A stretch of DNA of 64,000 nt from Listeria costaricensis (GCF_900183385.1 NZ_FXUT01000004.1:124001-188000), one strand, 5' to 3'. Numbered from the stretch's first letter, positions 44,813 to 55,553 are shown. Numbers and translations: made by a program. The notes: a model not told the origin generated them from the sequence alone.

Positions 44813-45505
44813 ATGGAGGATTTGAAGGAGCAGCTTTGTGCTGTGTGTAATAAGATGTGGCAGCAGGGCTGGGTGGCGGCAAATGATGGCAATGTGACGG
44901 TAAAACTTGGGGAGGATCGGTTTTTGGCTACGCCGACGGGAATCAGCAAAAGTTTTATTACGCCTGAAAAATTGCTAATCATTGATGGGCAGGGCAAGGT
45001 CATCGAGGGGGAAAATGGATATCGACCATCCAGCGAGATCAAAATGCACCTGCGCTGTTATCAGGAGCGGGAGGATGTTGGGGCGGTCGTCCATGCCCAT
45101 CCGCCGACTGCGACAGGCTTTGCTTTGGCGGAGATGCCGCTTGATACCTATTCGCTGATTGAGAGTTCGCTGACGATTGGTTCCGTGCCGATTGCGCCGT
45201 TTGGGATGCCGTCGACGGATGAGGTGCCGGAATCGATTGCGCCGTTTTTGCCGGATCATGATGTGCTGCTCTTGGCGAATCACGGGGCGCTGGCGGTGGG
45301 GAGTGACTTGATCACGGCTTACTACCGCATGGAGACGCTTGAACTGGTGGCAAAGACGATTTTTGTGGCGCGGACTTTGAAGGGCGGCGAACCCGAGAAG
45401 GAAATTCCGCGTGCGCAGCTGGATCGGCTGTTTGACATGCGTGCTGGATATAAAATTACGGGGAGACATCCGGGCTACCGCAAATATTCGACTGAACGGA
45501 GCTGA
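44813..45505 (+). CDS. fucA: Class II aldolase, L-fuculose-phosphate aldolase type
   Basis: About 230 residues of the AraD/FucA zinc aldolase family. NDGNVTVKL, the phosphate loop ATPTGISKSF, catalytic Glu in PSSEIKMHL, and zinc ligands in VVHAHPP and ANHGAL are all present. It splits L-fuculose-1-phosphate into dihydroxyacetone phosphate and lactaldehyde. ATG 44813 is preferred to 44807 because GGGAGG is then 8 bases upstream. It overlaps the kinase gene by one base. Confidence 0.88.
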   Translation: MEDLKEQLCAVCNKMWQQGWVAANDGNVTVKLGEDRFLATPTGISKSFITPEKLLIIDGQGKVIEGENGYRPSSEIKMHLRCYQEREDVGAVVHAHPPTATGFALAEMPLDTYSLIESSLTIGSVPIAPFGMPSTDEVPESIAPFLPDHDVLLLANHGALAVGSDLITAYYRMETLELVAKTIFVARTLKGGEPEKEIPRAQLDRLFDMRAGYKITGRHPGYRKYSTERS

Positions 45506-46995
45506 TGAGCGTGGGAAAATCAGTATTGGCGTTTGATTTTGGGGCGACAAGTGGTCGGGCGATCATTGGACGTCTGGCAGATGGTCGCTTGTCTTTGGAG
45601 GAGGTGCACCGGTTCGACAATGGGGGCATCATGCGTGACGGGACGCTGCAGTGGGACATTGTGCAATTGTTTACTGAAATGAAAACTGCGCTTCAAAAGG
45701 CGGCGGCTACTACTTCGCTGGAAAGTGTGGGGGTGGATACCTGGGGCGTCGATTATGGCTTGCTGGACCGCAAAGGGGAGCTTTTGGTGCCGCCTGTTCA
45801 TTATCGGGATCCGCGGACGGAGGCGGTTTTTGAAAAGGCGCTAACCGTTTTGTCGCGTGAGGAGCTGTACCAGTTGACGGGGAATCAGGCAATGTCAATC
45901 AACTCGCTGTTTCAACTCTTGGCAGAGAGGGAGCAGCAGCCAGAACGGTTCCGATTCGCCGGAACGTTTTTGATGATGCCGGACTTGTTCAACTATCTGC
46001 TGACTGGACGGCGCTTTGCCGAGCGGTCGATCGCTTCGACAAGTCAGCTGCTTGATCCTAGGACGGGTGACTGGCAGAAGGAAATCTTGACGGCTTACCG
46101 GCTGACAAAGGCGCTTTTTCCGCCGCTGATCGATCCGGGGACACTGGTTGGAACACTTCAGCCGATTCTGGCGGAGGAACTGGGGATTCCGGAAGTGAAA
46201 GTGGTGGCTGTCTGCGGGCATGATACGGCGAGTGCGGTCGCGGCCGTACCGAAAAATCTGGAAGAGGAGGCGCTATTCATTTCATGCGGAACATGGTCTA
46301 TCGTTGGGACCGAGCTCAATTCGCCGGTCATGACGACAAAGGCATTTTTGGGCGATTTGACCAATGAACGGGGTTACGGCGGGACCACGCAGCTACTAAA
46401 GAATATTACGGGTCTTTGGGTGTTGGAAGAGTGTAAGCGTTATCTCGAAAGCCAAGGGAGAGCGTATGATTATCAGCAGATTGCGGCGCTTGCACAGGAA
46501 AGCCGGCCGTTTGCATGCTTGATTGACACGGATGATGTGTTGTTTCAGGCTCCGGGCAATATGGTGGCGCGCATGGAGGAATATGCGCGTAAAACGGGGC
46601 AGAATCCGCCGCGTTCAGATGGTGAAATTTTCAGGACGATTTATGAAAGCTTGGCGCTAAAATATGCCGCGGCGCGTGAAGAAATCGAGCGGGTGATCGG
46701 CTACCGGCTGTCTGAGGTCTACTTGATGGGCGGCGGCGCGCAGGCGGAGCTACTATGCCAAATGACTGCCGAAGCAATGGGCGGGCGGGTTTTGGCTGGT
46801 CCGGTCGAAGCAACGGCGGCGGGGAACATCGCTTTGCAGCTGCTGGCGTTGGAGGAGTTTGAATCGATTCAGGAGGCACGCCAAATGATCCGGCAATCTT
46901 TCAGTTTTCAGACATATGAGCCGAGGGAATGCGGCTGGTCAGAGCAGAAAGCGATTTTTAGAAAGCTTCTCAAGGAGGGTGAAGGCGCATGTTAA
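45505..46995 (+). CDS. Rhamnulokinase-family carbohydrate kinase, probably L-fuculokinase
   Basis: A 496-residue FGGY kinase: LAFDFGATSGRAIIGRL at the N-terminus, VGVDTWGVDYGLLDRKG, FISCGTWSIVGTELN and the C-terminal MGGGAQAELLCQMTAEAMG. Sequence style is that of RhaB (rhamnulokinase) rather than E. coli FucK, but it is between fucA and fucU/fucI, so phosphorylation of L-fuculose is the likely role. RhaB-type kinases acting in fucose pathways occur in other bacteria. Confidence 0.85.
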   Translation: MSVGKSVLAFDFGATSGRAIIGRLADGRLSLEEVHRFDNGGIMRDGTLQWDIVQLFTEMKTALQKAAATTSLESVGVDTWGVDYGLLDRKGELLVPPVHYRDPRTEAVFEKALTVLSREELYQLTGNQAMSINSLFQLLAEREQQPERFRFAGTFLMMPDLFNYLLTGRRFAERSIASTSQLLDPRTGDWQKEILTAYRLTKALFPPLIDPGTLVGTLQPILAEELGIPEVKVVAVCGHDTASAVAAVPKNLEEEALFISCGTWSIVGTELNSPVMTTKAFLGDLTNERGYGGTTQLLKNITGLWVLEECKRYLESQGRAYDYQQIAALAQESRPFACLIDTDDVLFQAPGNMVARMEEYARKTGQNPPRSDGEIFRTIYESLALKYAAAREEIERVIGYRLSEVYLMGGGAQAELLCQMTAEAMGGRVLAGPVEATAAGNIALQLLALEEFESIQEARQMIRQSFSFQTYEPRECGWSEQKAIFRKLLKEGEGAC

Positions 46996-47447
46996 AAGGG
47001 ATTCCGGCGGTTCTTTCTCCCGAGCTACTGCGGGCGCTGGCAGAGATGGGGCATGGCGACGAGCTTGTCATTGCAGACGGCAACTATCCGTGTCACACGC
47101 ATGGGCAGCAGGTGATTCGGGCGGACGGACTGGGAACTTGCGACCTGCTGGCGGCGATACTGGTGCTTCTACCGCTTGATACTTACACGGATGGCGCTGC
47201 GTTTACCCTGATGCAGCCTGTTCCGGGGGATGATGCGCCGGGGATTTGGCGGCGCTATCGAGAAATTTTGGCGGACAGTACGGCGGAAAATCGGACTGTC
47301 GACTGTCTGGAACGCTTTGATTTTTATGAACGGAGCCGAAACAGCTATCTGATTGTGGCGACGAGTGAAACGGCTTTGTATGCGAATATTATTTTAAAAA
47401 AAGGGGTCGTAGAGTTGCCCCGCGAGGAAAAGGAGCGGTTAAAATGA
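46989..47447 (+). CDS. fucU: L-fucose mutarotase (RbsD/FucU family)
   Basis: A 152-residue protein that interconverts fucose anomers. Key residues are in [20 protein letters not shown] near residue 22 and [10 protein letters not shown] near the C-terminus. It overlaps the kinase gene by 7 bases and fucI by 4, so expression is tightly coupled. Confidence 0.93.
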   Translation: MLKGIPAVLSPELLRALAEMGHGDELVIADGNYPCHTHGQQVIRADGLGTCDLLAAILVLLPLDTYTDGAAFTLMQPVPGDDAPGIWRRYREILADSTAENRTVDCLERFDFYERSRNSYLIVATSETALYANIILKKGVVELPREEKERLK

Positions 47448-49210
47448 AACATTACCCGGCAATTGGAATCAGGCCGACGATCGATGGGCGCAGAAGAGGT
47501 GTCAGGGAGTCGCTGGAAGAGCAAACGATGCGGATGGCGGAAAATGTGGCGCAACTGCTGTCGGAAAAGCTGTACTATCCAAGCGGGGAGCCAGTGCGCT
47601 GCGTCATTGCGGACAGGACGATCGGCGGTGTGCACGAAGCCACTTTGGCAAAGGAAAAATTCGATTTGGAGAAAGTTGGTCTGACAATCACGGTCACGCC
47701 TTGCTGGTGCTACGGGACAGAAACGATGGACATGGATGACCGCATACCACATGCCGTATGGGGCTTCAATGGAACGGAACGGCCAGGGGCAGTCTATCTG
47801 GCGGCCGTACTTTCAGCTTTTGCCCAAAAGGGTATTCCGGCTTTCGGAATCTACGGTCGAGAAGTTCAGGAAGCGGACGACCAGTCCATACCGGCAGATG
47901 TCGAGGCGAAACTGCTTCAATTTGCGCGGGCGGGGCTGGCCCTTTCGATCATGAAAAATCAGGCCTACCTGTCAATGGGCAGCGTCTCAATGGGCATCGC
48001 CGGCTCGATCGTAAAGGATGACTTTTTCCAAGAGTATCTGGGCATGCGGAACGAATATGTCGACATGTCGGAATTCACGCGGCGAATCGAGGAGGGCATC
48101 TATGACCAGGCGGAATATGAACATGCTCTCCGGTGGGTGAAGGAGAACTTGCAGCAGGGCGCGGACAACAATCCCGAACCGTTGCAGAGCAGTCAGGCGG
48201 AACATGCGGCGGATTGGGAAACGGTCGTTAAGATGACGCTGATCGGGCGCGATTTGATGGTTGGCAATCCTGAGCTGGCGGCAGCGGGATTTGCGGAGGA
48301 GGCCGCGGGACATGCGGCGATTCTGGCGGGCTTTCAGGGGCAGCGGCAGTGGACGGATCATTTTCCAAACGGGGACTTTATGGAAACCATTTTGAACAGC
48401 TCGTTTGACTGGAACGGCATTCGGGCGCCGCATTTAGTTGCAACAGAAAATGACAGTCTGAACGGCGTGTCGATGCTTTTCAACTACCTGCTGACCAATA
48501 CGGCACAAATTTTCGCTGACGTCCGGACCTTCTGGAGCCCAGATTCGGTCGAGCGGGTAACGGGGCATAAGCTGGCAGGACATGCGGCGGGCGGTCTGCT
48601 CCATCTGATCAATTCCGGATCGGCGGCACTGGACGGAACGGGCTGCCAAAGTCGAGACGGCGAACCAGCCATGAAGCCATTCTGGGAGATCACCGGGCAG
48701 GAGGTCAGCGATACACTCAAGGCCACCCAGTTCAGACCGGCTTCCAAAGAATATTTCCGCGGCGGCGGCTTCTCGACGAACTTTTTAACGAAGGGCAATA
48801 TGAAAGTCACGATGACGCGGCTGAATATGGTGAAAGGCCTGGGACCGGTCCTGCAAATCGCAGAAGGCTACACAGTCGAGCTGCCTGAGGAGATTCATCG
48901 GCAACTAGACGAACGGACCGACCCGACCTGGCCGACCACCTGGTTTGCGCCAATTTTGACGGGCGAAGGGGCATTTCAGGATGTCTATCAAGTGATGAAC
49001 AATTGGGGAGCCAATCACGGAGCCATTTCATACGGCCATATTGGTGCCGATCTAATCACGCTTGCATCAATGCTGCGGATCCCGGTCAACATGCATAATG
49101 TCTCAGAGGATCGCATTTTCCGGCCGCGCGTATGGTCGCTGTTTGGAACGACCGATCTGGAAGGCGCCGATTTCCGGGCGTGCCAGAACTTCGGACCGGT
49201 TTATAAGTAG
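47444..49210 (+). CDS. fucI: L-fucose isomerase
   Basis: A 588-residue ketol isomerase that converts L-fucose to L-fuculose and often D-arabinose to D-ribulose. The N-terminus [20 protein letters not shown] is characteristic, followed by [11 protein letters not shown] and [13 protein letters not shown]; full length and the C-terminal [10 protein letters not shown]-like segment ([16 protein letters not shown]) support an intact enzyme. It is the last gene of the operon, and no transporter follows. A terminator is downstream. Confidence 0.96.
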   Translation: MKHYPAIGIRPTIDGRRRGVRESLEEQTMRMAENVAQLLSEKLYYPSGEPVRCVIADRTIGGVHEATLAKEKFDLEKVGLTITVTPCWCYGTETMDMDDRIPHAVWGFNGTERPGAVYLAAVLSAFAQKGIPAFGIYGREVQEADDQSIPADVEAKLLQFARAGLALSIMKNQAYLSMGSVSMGIAGSIVKDDFFQEYLGMRNEYVDMSEFTRRIEEGIYDQAEYEHALRWVKENLQQGADNNPEPLQSSQAEHAADWETVVKMTLIGRDLMVGNPELAAAGFAEEAAGHAAILAGFQGQRQWTDHFPNGDFMETILNSSFDWNGIRAPHLVATENDSLNGVSMLFNYLLTNTAQIFADVRTFWSPDSVERVTGHKLAGHAAGGLLHLINSGSAALDGTGCQSRDGEPAMKPFWEITGQEVSDTLKATQFRPASKEYFRGGGFSTNFLTKGNMKVTMTRLNMVKGLGPVLQIAEGYTVELPEEIHRQLDERTDPTWPTTWFAPILTGEGAFQDVYQVMNNWGANHGAISYGHIGADLITLASMLRIPVNMHNVSEDRIFRPRVWSLFGTTDLEGADFRACQNFGPVYK

Positions 49211-49271
49211 GGAATAAAAGTGCGAGGCTCGAACATAGGAAAGCTGCCACCAGCCATTTGAACAGTAAAAG

Positions 49272-49336
49272 AAGCTAAAATTAAGTATTAGAGCCATTTC
49301 TTCAAATGGATTCTACTTGATTTTAGCTTTTTTTTA
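49272..49336. terminator. Terminator between convergent fucI and PTS EIIC genes
   Basis: AAGCTAAAATTAAGTA (49272-49287) pairs with TACTTGATTTTAGCTT (49314-49329) with one G-T pair, followed by a long T run on the plus strand. It mainly serves fucI and may also stop minus-strand transcripts. Confidence 0.85.
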
Positions 49337-49371
49337 AGTGTTGCCCCTTTTTTTATACTTAAAAGGATTCC

Positions 49372-50742
49372 TTATTTCACAATCTCCTCCACCACTTCCG
49401 TTGATTCGGCTGCTTTTTCATCCATTGCAGCATCGGAAGCCGCCACTTTGTTGGAAACGAGGACGAATGGCAGATAAATAATGGTGGAAACGGCCAGTCC
49501 CAGCAGTCCGACGAGCAGCGCGAGCCAGTTGCCACCGGTTCCGAGGAATGGAATGAGTGGCCCCGGTGTCGTCCAAGGCACCTGATAGGCGATCGGTGGA
49601 ATAATTTTTGTCGCAATGAAGAAGTAGCCAATCAAAATGTTCACAACGGGTACCAGCACGAAAGGAATCACCATGATTGGGTTGAGCACGATTGGCAAAC
49701 CGAAGATGACCGGTTCGTTGATATTGAAAATCCCTGGTGCTAGAGACAGCTTGGCAATGTCCCGATAGTCGGCGCGCTTGCTGACCATGAAAATGGCGAT
49801 CAGGAGGCCAAGCGTCATGCCGGAGCCGCCGTAGTTGGCAAATGCATCATTCAGACCTGCCCAAGTGGACGGATAGGGCGCGCCCCAAGCAGTTCCATGT
49901 TCAGAAACATAGGAGAGATTGGCTAGATTCGGCTCCGTGAAAATGGTATCGCGAATCGCGGCAATCGTATTTGGGCCGTGAATCCCAAGCACCCACAGGA
50001 AGTTGGAAAGTACCGCCAGAATGATCACAGAAACGATATTGGTGCCCATGTCTTTAAGTGGTGCTTGAATCACATTGTAAACTAGATCATTCAGTCCGTT
50101 TGGCGCCACCAGCGTTACAAGATAGTTCAGTACGGAGAATAAAACCATGATAAGAATGACTGGAATCAGTACCTTGAAAGAACGCGCGACTGCCGGCGGA
50201 ACTTGCTCCGGCATTTTGATGGTCAAACGAGGTGCACGTGCCAAGCGGCTGAAAATTTCACCTGTAAGGATGCCGACAATGATGGCAACAAATAGACCCT
50301 GTGCGCCTAAAAACTGTGTCGTCAGGTAATTCTGCCCGTCGACTGGCAAATAGGGCGTATAAACGATGAAAAAGGCTCCGATAGCCGTCAGCCCGCACAG
50401 GAGATCATCCTGCTTGAAAAAGATGGCCAGATTTCGTGCGACCAGAAAGACGATCAGGATGGCCATAATGTTGGTCGAGCCCTGCATAATTGGGGCAAAA
50501 ATAGCCTGCGCATCGGATAGATTAGGAAATAATTTCCCTAGAAAAAGGATTTTGGCGATAAAGCCGTCCGGTGAAAGCACGGCAAAGTTGATCAGTGTGA
50601 TGATCGACCCGGCCATGATCAGCGGGAAAACAAGAATAAATGCATCACGAATTGCGGCAATGTGGCGCTGCGAATTCAGCTTGTTGGCGACAGGGACCAG
50701 CACACGTTCCATACCGTGTTCAAATTTGGACATCAAACTCAT
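49372..50742 (-). CDS. PTS lactose/cellobiose-family EIIC permease
   Basis: A 456-residue sugar-translocating subunit: EQVPPAVARSFKVLIP, YGGSGMTLGLLIAIF, GIFNINEPVIFGLPIV, with about ten membrane segments. It is the last gene of a minus-strand operon after GH1 and EIIB. A charged tail of about 25 residues rich in Glu and Ala (DAAMDEKAAESTEVVEE) is unusual compared with the EIIC at 26367. Confidence 0.93.
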   Translation of the reverse strand: MSLMSKFEHGMERVLVPVANKLNSQRHIAAIRDAFILVFPLIMAGSIITLINFAVLSPDGFIAKILFLGKLFPNLSDAQAIFAPIMQGSTNIMAILIVFLVARNLAIFFKQDDLLCGLTAIGAFFIVYTPYLPVDGQNYLTTQFLGAQGLFVAIIVGILTGEIFSRLARAPRLTIKMPEQVPPAVARSFKVLIPVILIMVLFSVLNYLVTLVAPNGLNDLVYNVIQAPLKDMGTNIVSVIILAVLSNFLWVLGIHGPNTIAAIRDTIFTEPNLANLSYVSEHGTAWGAPYPSTWAGLNDAFANYGGSGMTLGLLIAIFMVSKRADYRDIAKLSLAPGIFNINEPVIFGLPIVLNPIMVIPFVLVPVVNILIGYFFIATKIIPPIAYQVPWTTPGPLIPFLGTGGNWLALLVGLLGLAVSTIIYLPFVLVSNKVAASDAAMDEKAAESTEVVEEIVK

Positions 50743-50770
50743 AATTTGTTACCTCCCATTTTTACATTCT

Positions 50771-50784
50771 ATTAAACGCTTTCA
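50771..50784 (-). promoter_or_regulatory. cre-like site between EIIB and EIIC
   Basis: On the minus strand TGAAAGCGTTTAAT matches 13 of 14 positions of the cre consensus. It lies in the 53-base gap between EIIB and EIIC, where CcpA would act as a roadblock or control an internal promoter. Confidence 0.5.
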
Positions 50785-50795
50785 AATCGAGCCGC

Positions 50796-51095
50796 CTAAA
50801 TCAGGCTGAATGCTTTCTCCAATACTGCCTTGCCATTCATCGTGCCATAATCTTTCATATCGATGACCGTGACAGGAATTCTGCCGGCAACCATCTGCTC
50901 AATCTGCCCCTGTTGATAGCGAACTTGCGGGCCGAGCATGATGATGTCCACCTGATCGACTTTGCTGGATGCTTCGGAAGCGGGCAGGGCTTCAATTTCC
51001 ACCTCTTCACCGATAGCCTCAGCGTGAGCCTTCATTTTTGTCACCAGTAAACTCGTAGACATTCCCGCTGCACAAACAAGTAAAATTTGTTTCAT
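50796..51095 (-). CDS. PTS lactose/cellobiose-family EIIB
   Basis: A 99-residue phosphocarrier with phospho-Cys in ILLVCAAGMSTSLLVTKM and the family motif MLGPQVRYQQGQIEQM. It is between the GH1 gene and EIIC. No EIIA gene is in this operon, so phosphate must come from an EIIA encoded elsewhere, possibly at 30330. Confidence 0.95.
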   Translation of the reverse strand: MKQILLVCAAGMSTSLLVTKMKAHAEAIGEEVEIEALPASEASSKVDQVDIIMLGPQVRYQQGQIEQMVAGRIPVTVIDMKDYGTMNGKAVLEKAFSLI

Positions 51096-51146
51096 GATCT
51101 GTTCCTCCTCTTAGAAGGGCGCCAGATTGTGACACCCTCAAATCCC

Positions 51147-52637
<1,491 letters not shown>

Positions 52638-52642
52638 TTAAA

Positions 52643-52656
52643 TGTAAACGGTTCCG
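52643..52656 (-). promoter_or_regulatory. cre-like site upstream of the GH1 operon
   Basis: TGTAAACGGTTCCG (read on the plus strand) matches 13 of 14 positions of the cre consensus. It lies upstream of the GH1 gene, consistent with carbon catabolite repression. Confidence 0.5.
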
Positions 52657-52751
52657 GTTGATTCGTAAATAGGTTTTGGCATTTCCGGTCATTGTTTCAG
52701 CGGTTTGGTAAAAATTTCAGTGCTGAAACAGGGTGTTTCAAATTGGGAAAG

Positions 52752-52780
52752 TTGACATTTCTCAGAACATTTCGTATGCT
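52752..52780 (+). promoter_or_regulatory. Strong sigma-A promoter of the ABC-F leader
   Basis: TTGACA (52752-52757), a 17-base spacer and TATGCT (52775-52780). Transcription would begin near 52787, about 285 bases before the ABC-F start, leaving a long leader with two small ORFs and a terminator. Confidence 0.85.
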
Positions 52781-52813
52781 AAGGGTAACTATTTACAAAG
52801 TGAGGTGAGTGAC

Positions 52814-52930
52814 ATGTTTCCATCCAAAGTACGTTCAAGTTTTGCTGAGTTTTTATACATTGTTCGTGCGCTTTTTTCCGGTTTTGCATTTGCAGGGGTG
52901 AAGTCTGCCCAATTTCAAGCAAATGCATAG
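52814..52930 (+). CDS. Small ORF 1 in the ABC-F leader (38 aa)
   Basis: ATG 52814 has GAGGTG 6 bases upstream and encodes 38 residues starting MFPSKVRSSFAEFLYIVRAL and ending SAQFQANA. The middle is hydrophobic and Phe-rich (FLYIVRALFSGFAFAG). Placed between a strong promoter and an attenuator, it may be a leader peptide whose translation senses ribosome-targeting drugs, or a small membrane protein. No family is recognised. Confidence 0.6.
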   Translation: MFPSKVRSSFAEFLYIVRALFSGFAFAGVKSAQFQANA

Positions 52931-52949
52931 CGGAAATTTGGAGAGAAGC

Positions 52950-53033
52950 ATGAATATCTCATTGAAATTATCAAGAGATGCTGTCAGCTTGTCGGCATCT
53001 CTTTTTTGCGTACGCAAAAATTGTTTCACGTGA
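52950..53033 (+). CDS. Small ORF 2 overlapping the attenuator (27 aa)
   Basis: ATG 52950 has GGAGAG at 52940-52945. It encodes 27 residues, MNISLKLSRDAVSLSASLFC and seven more, ending at TGA 53031-53033 inside parS. Its codons run through the whole terminator hairpin (52973-53007), so a ribosome translating it, or stalled near its start, would decide whether the hairpin forms. A regulatory leader ORF is therefore likely; the product itself may not matter. Confidence 0.5.
   Translation: MNISLKLSRDAVSLSASLFCVRKNCFT
52973..53007 (+). terminator. Terminator/attenuator in the ABC-F leader
   Basis: AGAGATGC (52974-52981) pairs with GCATCTCT (52995-53002), followed by six Ts. It lies after the first small ORF, within the second, and 66 bases before the ABC-F gene. 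Confidence 0.8.
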
Positions 53034-53037
53034 AACA
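53022..53037. other. parS site upstream of the ABC-F gene
   Basis: A perfect TGTTTCACGTGAAACA, within a longer palindrome AATTGTTTCACGTGAAACAATT extended by one base pair on each side (the central 16 bases are parS). Confidence 0.93.
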
Positions 53038-53072
53038 ATTCTGCTTCTCTCCCATAAAGAGGAGTGCTAAAA

Positions 53073-54701
53073 ATGATTATTACAGCAATCAATCAGGTAT
53101 CGAAAAATTTTGGTGGTGATCAGATTTTGGAAAATGTATCGCTGCAAATCATGGACAATGAACGAATGGGCTTAATTGGTCGAAACGGAGAAGGGAAAAG
53201 TACCATTTTAAAAATCATCGCCGGACTGGAACGCGTTGACAGCGGAGAAGTGACCATCAAAAGAGGCTTGCAGATTGGCTACCTGAATCAGATTCCAGAA
53301 TCGGCTGCAGATCAAACGGTGTACCAATATTTGCTGAGCAGCTTTGAGAAGTTGAATAAGATGGCGGGGCAGTTGAAGTTTTTAGAAGAGGAGATGGCGG
53401 CGAGTCCTGCAACGCGGCTGATCGAGCGCTATGGGGAGCTACAGGAGCAATTTATCAAAGCTGGCGGCTATGAAATGGAGCATGAAGTCGAGCGAATCAT
53501 GCAGGGACTGGGCATCAGCAAGCTGCAAAGTCACCCATATGCAGCCCTTAGCGGCGGGGAGAAAACCAAGGTCAATCTAGCCGCTCAATTGCTGCAAAAA
53601 CCGGATCTGCTTCTGCTGGATGAGCCGACCAACCATCTGGATCTCCATGCAGTCGAGTGGCTGACCCAATTTTTGACACGTTACAAAGGGGCGGTAGTAA
53701 TTGTTTCCCACGATCGCTACTTCCTTGATGAAACAGTCCAGAAAATTGTCGAGCTGGAAAATAAGGAATTGATAACCTATCACACGAATTTCAGCGGCTA
53801 CTTGAAGGAACGTGAAGAGCGGCTGTTGCGCGAATTTCAGGCCTATAAAGACCAGCAAAAGAAAATCAAAAAAATGAAGCAGGCAATCAAGCGGCTGAGG
53901 CAGTGGGCGATGGAGGCGAATCCCCCAAATGATGCTTTTTTCAGACGCGCGAAAAATATGGAACGGGCATTGGAACGGATGGAGCTTGTCAAAAAGCCGG
54001 TTTTAGAGCAGAAAGAGATGCGGCTGCAATTTGAAAATGGCGGACGTGGAAGTGGCGAAATCGTTCGTGCAGAGGGGATCTGGTTGTCGTTTGGCGAGAA
54101 GCCGATATTTGAAGAAGCCGAATTATTGATTAAGCAGGGGGAACGAGTGGCGATTGTTGGTGAGAACGGCGCCGGGAAAAGCACCTTGTTGAAGCTTTGC
54201 CTAGGCGAGTTGACACCGGATGCGGGGGAATTCAGGATTGGGCCTAGTGTGCAAGTGGCCTATCTGTCACAGCAAATGGAAGAAATGGCACCCAATCTGA
54301 CCGTCTTAGAGGCGTTTCGCGACAAAGTGCGAGTCACGGAAGGAGAAGCGCGACAACTTTTAGCCGGATTTATGTTTTATCAAGAAATGGTTTTCCAAAA
54401 AGTCAGTGCTTTAAGCGGGGGAGAACGAACGCGGCTGCGGCTGGCACAATTCATCCATCAGCCGGTCAATACGCTGATTTTGGACGAGCCGACGAATCAT
54501 TTGGATATTGCGTCACGAGAGGTTTTGGAAGAAGCCATCAAGAATTTTGCAGGAACTGTCATTGTGGTTTCGCACGACCGCTACTTTATGAACCAGATAT
54601 GCGACCGGACGATATTGCTGGAAAATTGCCAGCTGACCAGCTTTTCCGGTAATTACAGCTATTATTTGGAAAAAAGGAAGCAGCTCGCAGAAAGTTTGTA
54701 G
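53073..54701 (+). CDS. ABC-F family ATPase (ribosome-associated)
   Basis: About 542 residues with two ABC domains and no membrane segments. Walker A motifs are GRNGEGKSTILK and GENGAGKSTLLK; signatures LSGGEKTKVNLA and LSGGERTRLRLA; Walker B LLLDEPTNHLDLHAVEWL and LILDEPTNHLDIASREVL. The interdomain linker (about 240-310) is basic and helical, as needed to enter the ribosomal exit site. ATG 53073 with AGAGGAG upstream is chosen. The role is either translation factor or antibiotic resistance by target protection; its leader favours the latter. Confidence 0.93.
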   Translation: MIITAINQVSKNFGGDQILENVSLQIMDNERMGLIGRNGEGKSTILKIIAGLERVDSGEVTIKRGLQIGYLNQIPESAADQTVYQYLLSSFEKLNKMAGQLKFLEEEMAASPATRLIERYGELQEQFIKAGGYEMEHEVERIMQGLGISKLQSHPYAALSGGEKTKVNLAAQLLQKPDLLLLDEPTNHLDLHAVEWLTQFLTRYKGAVVIVSHDRYFLDETVQKIVELENKELITYHTNFSGYLKEREERLLREFQAYKDQQKKIKKMKQAIKRLRQWAMEANPPNDAFFRRAKNMERALERMELVKKPVLEQKEMRLQFENGGRGSGEIVRAEGIWLSFGEKPIFEEAELLIKQGERVAIVGENGAGKSTLLKLCLGELTPDAGEFRIGPSVQVAYLSQQMEEMAPNLTVLEAFRDKVRVTEGEARQLLAGFMFYQEMVFQKVSALSGGERTRLRLAQFIHQPVNTLILDEPTNHLDIASREVLEEAIKNFAGTVIVVSHDRYFMNQICDRTILLENCQLTSFSGNYSYYLEKRKQLAESL

Positions 54702-54751
54702 TTTGGAGCAAAATACGCTAAACTGAAAGAAACGAAATCGAGGTGATACAA

Positions 54752-55276
54752 GTGGAACTCAAGGTTATCAAAGGAGATATTACAAAACAAACGACAGATG
54801 CGATTGTGAATGCGGCCAATTCGTCACTGCTTGGCGGAGGCGGGGTTGATGGGGCCATTCATCGAGCTGCAGGGCCTGAACTTGTGGACGCCTGCCGCAC
54901 AGTGATCGCCCGAATTGGCTCGTGTTCCCCTGGGGAGGCAGTGATCACTCCGGCATTCAATCTTCCCGCCAAATATGTCATTCATACAGTTGGTCCAGTC
55001 TGGAATGGCGGCGATAAGCAGGAACCGAACAAGCTTGCCTCCTGCTACTGGAAATCGCTGGATCTGGCGGCTGCCAAAGATTTAGAAACCATTGCATTTC
55101 CTAATATTTCAACAGGAATCTATCGTTTCCCAAAAGAAAAAGCGGCCGAAGTGGCACTTTATACGGTGAACGAATGGATGCAGGCAGACCCCGATACCAG
55201 CCTGCGAGAGATCCGCTTTGTATGTTTTGATGATGAGAATTATGAGATTTACCAAAGACTGCTGGATGAAAAATAG
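54752..55276 (+). CDS. Macrodomain protein (ADP-ribose / O-acetyl-ADP-ribose binding)
   Basis: About 174 residues of the MacroD type: [20 protein letters not shown], then [14 protein letters not shown] (catalytic loop) and [20 protein letters not shown]. Such proteins remove ADP-ribose from proteins or hydrolyse O-acetyl-ADP-ribose. GTG 54752 is preferred, with GAGGTG upstream; GTG 54743 is possible. It follows the ABC-F gene by 50 bases and ends in a terminator. Confidence 0.93.
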   Translation: MELKVIKGDITKQTTDAIVNAANSSLLGGGGVDGAIHRAAGPELVDACRTVIARIGSCSPGEAVITPAFNLPAKYVIHTVGPVWNGGDKQEPNKLASCYWKSLDLAAAKDLETIAFPNISTGIYRFPKEKAAEVALYTVNEWMQADPDTSLREIRFVCFDDENYEIYQRLLDEK

Positions 55277-55278
55277 AG

Positions 55279-55308
55279 CGGGGGAGCGAACAGCTTCTCC
55301 GTTTTTTT
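55279..55308 (+). terminator. Rho-independent terminator
   Basis: A 9-bp stem (55279-55287 with 55293-55301, two G-T pairs) and loop GAACA are followed by seven Ts, after the macrodomain gene. Confidence 0.85.
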
Positions 55309-55367
55309 GTTGCGCTTTCATGATATAATAAAAGTTAACAACAGAACGCGGACAAGGATGTGATGAA

Positions 55368-55553
55368 TTGAATAAAAAAAGTTTTTACATAGTTGCCTTG
55401 TTGATTTTCCTCGTAGCGGGAGTGACGATCATCGTCCAAACCCTCAGAAACCACGCCTATTTCAATCTTCTTTTCCTTATAATCATTGTATGGGGAATCG
55501 TACAAAGCGTTTATAAGCTTAAAAAAATGCATAAACAAACCGATCGGACCTGA
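55368..55553 (+). CDS. Small two-segment membrane protein
   Basis: A 61-residue protein with two hydrophobic segments (about 6-24 and 31-48) and a basic tail (YKLKKMHKQTDRT). TTG 55368 has AAGGATGTG upstream, and TATAAT at 55323-55328 gives it its own promoter. A terminator overlaps its stop. The complete unit of promoter, ribosome site and terminator supports a real gene of unknown function. Confidence 0.65.
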   Translation: MNKKSFYIVALLIFLVAGVTIIVQTLRNHAYFNLLFLIIIVWGIVQSVYKLKKMHKQTDRT

